From an uncultured Bacteroidales bacterium (lineage in GTDB: Bacteria > Bacteroidota > Bacteroidia > Bacteroidales > Paludibacteraceae), in the NCBI GenBank assembly GCA_902800525.1, contig CADCEV010000002.1:159695-223694 (forward strand): a stretch of 64,000 nucleotides of DNA. The letters are read 5' to 3'. Positions 45,001 to 52,200 of this stretch are shown here, in pieces; the first letter of the stretch is position 1; the number at the start of each line of letters is the position of its first letter. The position numbers and the translations under genes are program-made. The notes under the pieces are model-generated. The model saw nothing but the letters and a program-made list of their open reading frames with translations. It searched no databases and was not told the DNA's origin.

Positions 45001-48000
45001 CAGCACGACTACGCTGAACCTATATGTACGTCCGCTCGTTCATAACGACAAGTATATCACGAAGGAGAATACCGAACTGCCGTTCACTACCGAAGACGGT
45101 CTCTTTACCATCAAGGCAGGTACACCGGTCGGCTTATTCGACACCGTGGTATATACGAACGTTGGTTGCGACTACAATATCTATCACGTGACGATCGAGC
45201 AATGCGAAGAAGAGATCAATCTTCCGTTAGTTACGATCTGTGAGAACGAGACGAGTTACAAGGGCTTCGGCTTCTCGATTAATGCTGACGAAATGCCGGC
45301 AGTTGGAAGCACCAAGCCGTATGTACGTCACGCGATGAACGAGGCCGGTTGCGACAGCGTCATCACGCTGCGTTTGAAGGTATTGGAGAATGATACGACG
45401 TCTAATCAGGTAACGATATCCAATAACGAGTTGCCGTATGAGGTAGACGATTATTATAAGGTACCGGCTGACGCCCTTATCGACACTCCGTTCGACACGA
45501 TTGTCTGGACAGAAGGCTGCTCATACAACCTCTATCACGTATTGGTAAATCGCTGCACCGTACAGAAGAAGTACAATGCAGAGGTTTGCGAAGGGGATGA
45601 GGTATATAACGGCTACGGCTTCTCCATCGAGAAAGCACAATGGCCTTCAACCGGAACCAGCAAAGATTTTACCAATGTAACCCGTACAGCCGATCAGTGC
45701 GACAGTACAACGACCCTGACGCTCATGGTAGTCAAGGCGGATACGAACAATATTGATGTTCCTATCGACAATACCATGTTGCCGTACACGGTGGACAACT
45801 ACTATGAGGTACCTGCCACAACGGCTGTTGGAGCGGACTACTATGAGTTGGTACGTATCGACGGTTGTGCATTCAACCTCTATCACGTCACCGTAGCTCA
45901 ATGCGAAAAGCCCATTTCGTATAACGAGACGATCTGTGAGGATGCAGACGGCTATGTGGGATATGGCTTCTCGATTGAGAAAGCAGACCTGCCTGCGCCG
46001 CTTGCTTCCAAGGAGTATGTACGTCATGCGATGGATAACGCTAATTGCGACAGTGTCATCACACTGACCCTGACAGCTCACAACGACACGACGAATGTTC
46101 CGGTATCGATACTGATTACCAAACTGCCGTTCGAGGTAGATGAATGGTACACCGTACCTGCTGATGCTCAAGTCGGAGAACAGTTCGAAGTAGTTAAGCA
46201 GAAGGGTACCGATTGCGCATACAACCGTTACATCGTGATGGTAAGTGCATGCGGCAGTCAGATCGAATATAAAGATACTGTCTGCGCAGACCAGACCAGT
46301 TACGACGGCTTCGGCTTCTCAATCGAGGCAGCTGACATGCCGGCTCCGGGTAGCTTCAAGTCGTACTACCGCAATGAGCCGAAGGGTGACGGATGTGATC
46401 ATATCACGTTCACGCTGACGGTAATGAAGAACGATACGACGAATGTTCCGGTAACGATACTGAACAACGAACTGCCGTTCGAGGTAGATGCGTTCTACAC
46501 CGTTCCGGAGAACACACCGCTCGGCTCGTTCGAGAAGGTTGTGAAACTCGGCGATAACGGTTGCTCGTACAATAAGTATATTGTTACCATCAACCAATGT
46601 ACCGCTTCGTATAACTTCGCAGATGCTGTTTGTGAGAGCCAGACGAGTTACCTCGATAACGGCTTCTCGATTGAGGAAGCTGACATGCCGGCTCCGGGTA
46701 GCTATAAAGACTACACGCGTCATGAACTCACCGCACAAGGCTGCGACAGTACCATCACGCTGCGTCTGATGGTAACGAAGAACGACACGACGCCTGTACC
46801 TGTGAAGATACTGAACAACGAACTGCCGTTCGAGGTAGATGCATACTACACCGTACCGGAGAACACACCGCTCGGCTCGTTCGAGAAGGTTGTGAAACTC
46901 GGCGACGAGGGTTGCTCATACAATAAGTATATGGTTACCATCAACCAGTGTACTGCTTCGAGCGTCTTCACCGATGCAATCTGCGAAAGCCAGATGAGTT
47001 ATGACGGTTACGGCTTCTCGATTGAGAAAGCAGACATGCCGGCTCCGGGCTTCAGCAAGAACTTCATCCGTCACGAGACGACTGCACAAGGTTGTGACAG
47101 TACGATTACGCTCAAGCTGGAGATCATCCCGAATGATACCGCGAAAGCAAGCGTAACGAAACAGAATACCGAACTGCCGTTCGTGGTAGATGAGTACTTC
47201 ACGATCCTTGCCGGTACACCTGTCGGCTCATTCGACACCGTGGTTGTCAAAGACGGTTGCTCGTACAAGCGCTACAGCGTAACTATTATTCAGGAGACCA
47301 AAGCGTACAGTGAAGCTTCGGCTGTCTGCGAGGATGCGACCGGCTTCGAAGGCTTCGGCTTCTCGATTGAGGAAGCTGACATGCCGGCAGCAGGCACGAG
47401 CAAGAACTATACACGTCACGCTTTGAACGAGGCCGGTGTGGACAGTGTCATCACGTTCACCCTCTCGGTAATCAAGAATGACACAGCGTTCATCAACGAC
47501 ACCGTATTCAACAACGAACTGCCGTACATCGCACAGGGCGAGACGATCGTTGCTGCCGGTGTTGCCTTCGGCAATCAGCCGACCAAAGTATTGGCGAACA
47601 ACGGCGCATGCTCGTACACGAGCTACAGCATCTTCGTTGAGCAGTGTACCGCTTCCTTCGCATCGGTTGATTCGATCTGCGCAGGCTCCGAGTACTCGGG
47701 TTACGGCTTCCAGATTGCATTGGCAGACATGCCGGCTCCGGGTAAGAGCAAGCTCTATGAGCGTCACGAGACGACTCTGGAGGGCTGCGACAGCCTCATC
47801 TCTCTGACCCTCAAAGTCATGAAGATGGATACCACCAAGTACGCGATGATTGAAATCAAGAACAATCAGCTGCCGTATGAGATCGACCGTTACTACACCG
47901 TTCCGGAAGATACTCCGCTCGGCGTACACGAGGCTGTTGTGGTTAATCCGGAGAAGGATTGTGCGTTCTATCGCTACCGCTACAACATCGTTCAGTGTTC

Positions 48001-49201
48001 CGAAGAGTACAAGTTCACCGACATGATATGCATCGGTTCGGACTACGCTGGCTACGGCTTCGTTGTAGCCAAGGCAGACAAAGATACCGTACTCACGCGT
48101 ACCAGCATGGGAGCAGGCGGTTGCGACAGCATCATCACGCTCACTTTGACCGTTGAGCTGCCGGATACGAATGATATAGTGAAAGAGGTGCTTAATTCCG
48201 AACTGCCGTTCATCGCGCAGAACGAGACTATCGTTGCTGCCGGTGCACCGCTCGGTATCCAACCGGAGGTAATCCTGCCGGCTGGCAATTGCGCTTACAA
48301 CCGCTATATCATCACCGTAACCCAATGCTCCAATAGCTTCTCGTACAAGGGTCGCGTCTGCGACGGAGAGGGATATGAAGGCTTCGGCTTCATCCTGCCT
48401 GCCGACTCTATGCCGGCTGCAGGCGAGAGCAAGGACTTCTTCCGCTCCAACAGAAGCGCTGCCGGTTGCGACAGTCTGATTACCCTCACATTGACCGTAA
48501 GCAAACTGGATACGATTGATGTAGAGAAGACGATCCAGAAGAATGAACTGCCGTTCATCGCTAACGGTGATACTATCATCGCTGCCGGTGCTGCTGTCGG
48601 TGTCCAGCCGGAGGTAATCAAACAGGGTAACGGATGTATGTATAACCGCTATATCATCACGGTTATCGCATGCGAGATCTATGCGGATCTGACCGATGAG
48701 GCTTGTGTAGGCTCGGATTACAAGGAGTATGGCTTTGATATCAAGGCTTCCGAAATGCCGGTAGCCGGACAAAGCAAAGAGTACACACGTACCTCCAAGG
48801 ATGCCGCCGGTTGCGATTCGATCATCACGCTGACGCTCACCGTCAAAGGTGACACCACCTATCTTGACCCGATCGAGATCAACGAGGACCAACTGCCGTA
48901 TCAGGTGAACGAGTTCATCACTATTCCTGCGGGCACACCGGTAGGAGTATATGAGGAAGTGATTCAGATTCCGGGCGATTGTCAGTTCATCGCGTACACG
49001 GTAACGATCCACGAACAAGGCTTCGGTATCATCCACATCACCGATGCCGTAGAGTCCATCGAGGTATATGATCTCCTTGGCCACAAGATCACGACCATAC
49101 GTAGTGACAAAGAGGCTAAATCGCTCCCGACCGGAGTATATATGCTTCGCTCCATTATGAAGAGCGGCCAAATTGTGAATAGCAAGGCGGCGCTGAAGTA
49201 A
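36032..49201 (+). CDS. Giant T9SS-type adhesin (4389 residues)
   Basis: The largest gene of the window. Signal peptide MKRFFTRWLLMTALMVMSITTAVAQ. Residues to about 2640 hold some nine Fn3-like domains (L.PNTSYYVYLQYDC-type strands) alternating with jelly-roll, cleaved-adhesin-like domains (VPFSENFE/IPYAENFESGEANC). From about 2650 to 4330 there are about 14 tandem copies of a module of 105-120 residues (ICENETSYKGFGFSI..DEMPA.GS...GCDSVITL.L.V..NDTT...NNELPFEVD.YYTVP...GCSYN.Y.VTI.QC) with four conserved cysteines. It ends in a classical type A T9SS C-terminal domain (IEVYDLLGHKITT...LPTGVYMLR). The protein should be exported by T9SS and attached at the surface. Adhesive function is inferred from architecture. 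Confidence 0.88.
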   Translation: MKRFFTRWLLMTALMVMSITTAVAQKSVLDESFESGNKPANWTAGEYWDFSVGSVRFNAPFLDGVDTLFSPMLNISSLDNKPSVAISYSLALNGDKVNELQILYRTAQNEAWSKLTTFDAATDGSVNWKGELPTGLENVQIAIVGAYKLGGETHVYRLAVENKTEAAATPTGLRIEDLTTTSTTIYWDDCKSVMFVQYNLLVSSTPLTAFDAGADIVNEKGTGWKKKYYELEDLNPNTSYYVYLQYDCGDGDVSPWAEMNFRTPCEAVSIPYAENFESGEANCCTLIGTSVSAEYPYNSTKSLKSYSAKGESNYFILPELSSAIDVKGCQISFMAAALDGGNTYARTVTIGVCTSPDGESFTAVKTLDLPKGRTWESIVVSLSGYAGTGKCVALRFGNDDKANRLFVDNIRIENATECPKPIFTEACEITSNSAKLKWKEAGNASEWNLVLSTKPLSDPEDLLGKADASKGEYAGSAATNPYTATNLLPNTTYYAYVTAGCGSSEWTSAIEFTTSKSVTIPFSENFDRFDADFYTNDVNAIPEGWLAGARGMNPNHSSDKPEYSYYDKERDVNVPFVSTAYGHGESAYKSASLKLITDLLSTTTVQNGGYVMLPAMPQTLKDLKITFWAYMPSKAGVYVRVGAAKSQTKDLDKGKQFGENITLIDSVLVTTPDVWTKYTIKLDKYTGTARYLVLNLMPTASTDNNDGAGSSVCVAYIDDISIDEIGTCGEVHNLTTETTSGSIKLTWETTSTVTNTFRVKVATKQIDPTTENGDVVANKSVTGKSFNATGLKVATDYYFYVTPACEEIWEENIATTNSTLSVPFFTDFSGEVIGKVATRGPKGWTKGNVNQTSIGTYAYVPYLTVDKSDTIANPPYGVSAPQLYFYQTNTLAQNGGYVITPELEGVDAKDVTLTFTGYYNSTSTGANYPVDNSKYGRLQIGVVSNPSDIKATSAKRVDGVQRVASVRCSAGKTPETFIVKMPAGVTGKYIVFYSDSTKTTIAGLNNYFSIDNLYIVKSSGPQVITGLSISEISQTSAKLSWTENGSATKWNVKVFTSKPNDPDVDEPFKSLTVTSKPTTITGLTHSTQYFVYVQAQVGEEKGFWASDAFWTATGTWSLPFVETFNNYEKGSDTKNTLPAYYSIAGSTSQPYVENVQSSAAGALDGLAFQLKTTTSKKISQLIFPVFNQPVKNLQLSLYAQGTGYINYQTFTLVGVMEGDNFIAIDSFMVKTKTDWYEFQFDFSKYTGSGTQIAIQQNSDASNLNKKEATYIAIDNVKISAIPDCGRVKDITFNSVSDKSAVATWQAVNGENEWRIKVSNGILKDPQTQDGNILPATTVTTNSHLLDGLYDDTDYYVYVQSKKGDNVGQWSVPTLLHTACSPLALPATWNFDNYSNNDVIPGNECISFVGDSRDLKQAAFSYKVSPPMTTQGVALAQEKVADNNYLILPLFAEEDMSKLQVSMKIRTGGTTASKKDNFEIGIMLDPTDAATFFPVPDCSESLTQQTAIYDRTYPLSKYAGDDKGRFGRYIAIHILPTTSGTTSSVGKIYIDDLCVDYIPACAKPVDVEASNIDEDGATLSWTADATDASFDVRLLASPDGDIDEPLVQQIVNGATTVDLTLNSNTQYYAFVRKICDVSTFSDWSLVYSFRTSCGTAQTLPYSDDFEAYATSKVPNCWTQYLGDGKKGGPVVSTSAKLDGANGLSVTYSTASTGTPPKQYPAGIITPKLDITSPRELTIIFDMKGSTAGAQLQIDAVKTPTSTAAEDVVTIKTFTTTTAWEKVYLKVSEVESYTSNNEFQYIRFMQPATGKTVYIDNLIISKDAIVTLPVSGLAPVAVSDTSISITFQEVTPGVESWQVAYGKHGEFDKPAKSYTGTIIDAQVYTIKGLAGNTEYDIYVRANTATAAWVGPVSAKTANAPASIPYSYDFADANENANLWSFVSRSSGNDFIIGDAAACGATGEKALYVTNDGASYAYNLKSGYAWALRDVRFSKTGNHTVSIRVKSPGNAEENQTQDALYAILVPAGSVVGGNSTSSFDYKNIYLLNGKSYQYSTGNNATDNVYRVFYQVQKEADWTTLETKVNIAQAGDYTLAFIWYNNAFGTAGKPAAIDAIEIKEYECTAVSNLKQESVASDQASFSWFAGECKNFEYVVSRYAQLNNPAGIDDADKVAYGTTDQQQILINSLEPSTNYSFYVRTLCVGEETPWEECRFRTPCESENIPYTETFAETPECWRFSNAAVTTKRYQADGSSDIEEWSVLKLGVGGYAILPEVSLPLNQINVELGLFCGTSLSGVELGVIDNILDFGSFHALAQFNAANKLSSDRDGNPYIVEIFNKMLNLYSGTSKNIVIRNSGSDAIYVKYVSLTKLPDCITPQQIEFTQVKEKQATVNWLAGTEDKWEIKVDDNDPFEVTTNPYVLTGLQQGTLYTVSMRAICDEEHKSEWSNPVTFQTVCGVYDLPLLEDFSGLKKVSKAKLTCWDNLRSDAKIEVVCAGASELQTTALETNTSYVWKANDVPAMGDYKQLLSYVVSGASGSIVPPHYRWFVSPQFKIEGKATLSFDARRCRLDGTAINPVGRFMVAISTDNGASWSMDNVTDFSAQLETEYKTLSVSLDAYAGQNIRVAFYHEAINNQKSDILHYIFIDNVRMNCTDEYPISDGACQGVDYNDNGFNIKAEDLPIAGGKDSTYYRFAANTATGCDSIVALTLTTHKPADLQPIYDTICQGEVYHFGGQSLTKSNPEGKPYYISGKTSYGCDSTIYLYLTVLESDTIKEPIQVSKLNTDSYVVDPYFTIPAKAAIGVPFDTIVKADGCNFNRYHVEINQCTEPYAFADSICDSQLSYKGYGFSIKKADMPEAGSAKSYERHAMNEIGCDSVITFSLFVVPNDTTEIDTVAVWNSELLHADYPVDEFFTIKKNTPVSAFDTVVWTVGCSYNLYHIAVKQCTRDAFYADTICANETSYVGYGFTLEAGQLPVPGNTKEFKNNDRTADECDSTTTLNLYVRPLVHNDKYITKENTELPFTTEDGLFTIKAGTPVGLFDTVVYTNVGCDYNIYHVTIEQCEEEINLPLVTICENETSYKGFGFSINADEMPAVGSTKPYVRHAMNEAGCDSVITLRLKVLENDTTSNQVTISNNELPYEVDDYYKVPADALIDTPFDTIVWTEGCSYNLYHVLVNRCTVQKKYNAEVCEGDEVYNGYGFSIEKAQWPSTGTSKDFTNVTRTADQCDSTTTLTLMVVKADTNNIDVPIDNTMLPYTVDNYYEVPATTAVGADYYELVRIDGCAFNLYHVTVAQCEKPISYNETICEDADGYVGYGFSIEKADLPAPLASKEYVRHAMDNANCDSVITLTLTAHNDTTNVPVSILITKLPFEVDEWYTVPADAQVGEQFEVVKQKGTDCAYNRYIVMVSACGSQIEYKDTVCADQTSYDGFGFSIEAADMPAPGSFKSYYRNEPKGDGCDHITFTLTVMKNDTTNVPVTILNNELPFEVDAFYTVPENTPLGSFEKVVKLGDNGCSYNKYIVTINQCTASYNFADAVCESQTSYLDNGFSIEEADMPAPGSYKDYTRHELTAQGCDSTITLRLMVTKNDTTPVPVKILNNELPFEVDAYYTVPENTPLGSFEKVVKLGDEGCSYNKYMVTINQCTASSVFTDAICESQMSYDGYGFSIEKADMPAPGFSKNFIRHETTAQGCDSTITLKLEIIPNDTAKASVTKQNTELPFVVDEYFTILAGTPVGSFDTVVVKDGCSYKRYSVTIIQETKAYSEASAVCEDATGFEGFGFSIEEADMPAAGTSKNYTRHALNEAGVDSVITFTLSVIKNDTAFINDTVFNNELPYIAQGETIVAAGVAFGNQPTKVLANNGACSYTSYSIFVEQCTASFASVDSICAGSEYSGYGFQIALADMPAPGKSKLYERHETTLEGCDSLISLTLKVMKMDTTKYAMIEIKNNQLPYEIDRYYTVPEDTPLGVHEAVVVNPEKDCAFYRYRYNIVQCSEEYKFTDMICIGSDYAGYGFVVAKADKDTVLTRTSMGAGGCDSIITLTLTVELPDTNDIVKEVLNSELPFIAQNETIVAAGAPLGIQPEVILPAGNCAYNRYIITVTQCSNSFSYKGRVCDGEGYEGFGFILPADSMPAAGESKDFFRSNRSAAGCDSLITLTLTVSKLDTIDVEKTIQKNELPFIANGDTIIAAGAAVGVQPEVIKQGNGCMYNRYIITVIACEIYADLTDEACVGSDYKEYGFDIKASEMPVAGQSKEYTRTSKDAAGCDSIITLTLTVKGDTTYLDPIEINEDQLPYQVNEFITIPAGTPVGVYEEVIQIPGDCQFIAYTVTIHEQGFGIIHITDAVESIEVYDLLGHKITTIRSDKEAKSLPTGVYMLRSIMKSGQIVNSKAALK
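43981..49020 (+). repeat. Tandem repeat region of the giant adhesin (about 14 modules)
   Basis: Modules of about 330-360 bp. The first (DYNDNGFNIKAEDLP) and a shorter GCDS unit after it are degenerate. The copies beginning near 46,460 and 46,811 are nearly identical at DNA level over more than 100 bp (offset 351 bp, 117 codons), showing recent duplication. Copies near the C-terminus drift (NNELPFIAQ instead of NNELPFEVD). Confidence 0.88.
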
Positions 49202-49213
49202 TGTCTTAATTCG

Positions 49214-49239
49214 GATAGCCCGATTGGTTTCGGGCTATC
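49214..49239 (+). terminator. Hairpin after the giant adhesin gene
   Basis: GATAGCCCGA (49214-49223) pairs with TCGGGCTATC (49230-49239). It is a 10-bp stem without a T-run, so termination may be partial. Confidence 0.6.
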
Positions 49240-49260
49240 TGCCAAATAAAGTCGAAAGTG

Positions 49261-49295
49261 GATAGTTTAGAGTTGAGAGTTTCAAGTTTATAGAG
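49261..49295. repeat. 35-bp heptamer array just before the C10 protease gene
   Basis: GATAGTT, TAGAGTT, GAGAGTT, TCAAGTT, TATAGAG, ending 2 bp before the start codon (49298). Confidence 0.7.
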
Positions 49296-49297
49296 TT

Positions 49298-52200
49298 ATG
49301 AAACGTGAAATCGGAATCATCGGATTATTAGGTATAGCGCTGGCGCTGTCAGCGGGCGTCCGTACGCCGCAGGAGGCATTGACGATAGCCTCGCAGTTTA
49401 CAACCCCTCAAGGCGCATCCCGGATGCGTGCGAGAGCAAGCGAAGCCTCATCGGTTATCGCAGATTCCGCTGCGGCGTACTATGCCGTTAATACGCGCGG
49501 AGGATTCGTGCTTGTAGGAGCGGATGACCGCTTGCCCGAAGTACTCGGATATAGCGATCAAGCCTCTTTTGACCCGGATAACCTCTCCCCTGAGTTCCGA
49601 TATTGGATGCAATGTTACGAGGAAGAACTGTCTCAAATCACCAATCCCTTATTTCCCCCTCTGAGAGGGGGCCGGGGGGGTGTCTCTGTCTCCCCCCTCC
49701 TCTCCTCTACGTGGAATCAGTCCTCGCCCTATAACGACCTGGCTCCTCTCTATAACGAAACAGGCGGAAAGTGCGTTACCGGATGTGTGGCTACGGCTAT
49801 GGCGCAGGTGATGTATTATCACAAGCACCCCAATATGGGTACCGGCTCGCACCAGTACTTATGGGTCTGCACCAACCCCGTCGGCAAATCGGCTACGCTC
49901 AGCGCTAATTTCGGTCAGACGACCTATAACTGGGCGTCGATGATCGATTCCTATAAATCCGGCTATACCACCCAGCAGGCAAGTGCCGTGGCTACGCTCA
50001 TGTACCACTGCGGCGTGTCCATCGATATGGGCTACGGACAATCCTCCGGCGCTTATACCGAGAAAGTGCCTGTGGCGCTGAAAGACTATTTCGGCTATGA
50101 CGCCAACTACCAGCGTATCCAGAAAAAGATGTACCCCGCCGACAGCCTCAATGCTATCATTGCGGCAGAGTTGAAAGCCCAAAGACCGGTGATAGTCAGC
50201 GGTCATAACGACGAAGGCGGACACGCGTTCGTCTGCGACGGATGCGACAACAGAGGCTATTTCCATATCAACTGGGGATGGGGAGGTTCCAACGACGGCT
50301 ATTACCTCCTCACGGCGCTTAACCCCGGCAAATCGCAGGGTATCGGCGGTACGACCAAAGGTTACAACAAAGGTACTTCCTTCTTCATCGGCCTCCAGCC
50401 GGCGAAGTCCGGTACGCCGAAAGCCATCCCGCAGTTGGCTACCACGAATTTTACCGTCAGCAGCGAGTCCTTCAGCCGCAGTACGGCCTTCTCGGTTTCT
50501 ATCACCCAATTGGAGAACTACGGAATGACGAATTTCAGCGGTTCGTATGGCGTGGCGCTGTACGACGAGGATGAGACGAAAGTGGTTACGGTGCTCAAGC
50601 AGGTGGATAACTATTCACTCAATGCCGGATACCATCGTACCGGTGCTGCTACGCTCAGTAGTATCAAAATACCATCCTCTGTGGCTGCCGGTACGTACCA
50701 TCTTTGCTGCGTCTATAAGGATGCCAACTACGGCTGGATGCGGATGATGTGTACCGAGGATGATTACTACCGCACACTGATTCTGTCAAGTACGAATGTC
50801 TCTTTCATGGCCAACGATGCAGAGCCGGTGTTGACGCTCACGAAGGCATTGGCTTTCCCGCAAGGCACTAATACGGACTCGATTCCCAAGTCCGGTATCC
50901 CCGTTTCGTTTGCTGTAAAAAATACCGGTGGCACATTCCGCGGCGACATATCCGCACGTATCTACCAAGGAGATTTCGCGAAAGGACAATATGAAATCAG
51001 CGACTCGGTCGTTATCCGCTATAACCAGACATTCAATTCGGCTCTGCAGCAGACGTTCGCTTCCTCGCTGAAACTGGATACGGAATATAAGATGAAATTA
51101 TGCTGGCGTGCGGGCTCAAGCGACTCATGGCACGACTTCACACCGGCATCCTACGGCACCTTGTCATTCAAACTGTATGATCCGGATTACCACCTCTCGC
51201 TGACCGATACGATTCACTTCGACCGTAATGACAGTGTACCGCGCCATAACGCGAACCTGCACTACGCTATCCGTAATACCGGCGCTGCGTTTGACGGAGA
51301 AATACAGCTGTCCTTCTATCAGTCTTCGTTTATCAAAGGACGTATTACCAAAGCCGTACATGTAGGTACCAACGAGACACTCGAAGGCGCTTTCTCCGGA
51401 CCACTGGAGCAAGTAGCCGGCACATATACCGTCGAACTGCGTTATCGTGAGACAGGCGGCGAATGGCAGGAGTTTATCGATGTCAATAATTACAATCTGG
51501 GTCTGATCACTGCTGTCGTTGTAGAAGTACCACCTGTGGAAAAGGTGTACGTCGATGCGATATGTGAAGACGCAACGAGTTATGAAGGCTACGGTTTCAG
51601 CCTCTCCGCCGGCTCCTTACCGGCACCGGGAGGCAGCAAGGATTTCGTGCGCGCCTCCAAAGATGCTGAGGGACGCGACAGTATCATCACGCTCACATTG
51701 AACGTCACCAAAGGCGATACCATCATCGTGCCCGTTGAGGTGGCTTATACCGACCTGCCGTACGAAGCAGACACGTACTATACTGTTCCTGCCAATACGC
51801 CTATCGGTTTCTACGAACACACTGAAAAAGCAGGAGAGGGTTGCACATTCCATCGCTACGAAGTGACCGTTACCAACTGCCGGACGCCGTATGCCTTTGC
51901 GCAGATCGTCTGCGAAGGACACGGAGGATACGAGGGCTATGGCTTTACCATTGCCGCTGATGACATGCCGGCATTATCCAATAGCAAGCAGTATAAGCGT
52001 ACGGGCATCAATGCTCAGGGCTGCGACAGCGTTATCTCGCTCACGCTGACGATGCAAAAGAATGACACTACGGCTAAGTCCACCAAGATATACTTGTCGC
52101 GTGACGAACTGCCCTATGAGCAGGATGCGTATTATACCGTACCTGTTGATGCGCCGGACGGCATTTTCGATACCGTGGTGAATACGACCGGTTGCTCCTA

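Noticed and set aside
47228..49171. Long (647-codon) minus-strand open frame opposite the giant adhesin gene
   Set aside because: It mirrors the repeat modules of the plus-strand gene, has no signal peptide or recognisable domain, and its length follows from repeated codon usage.
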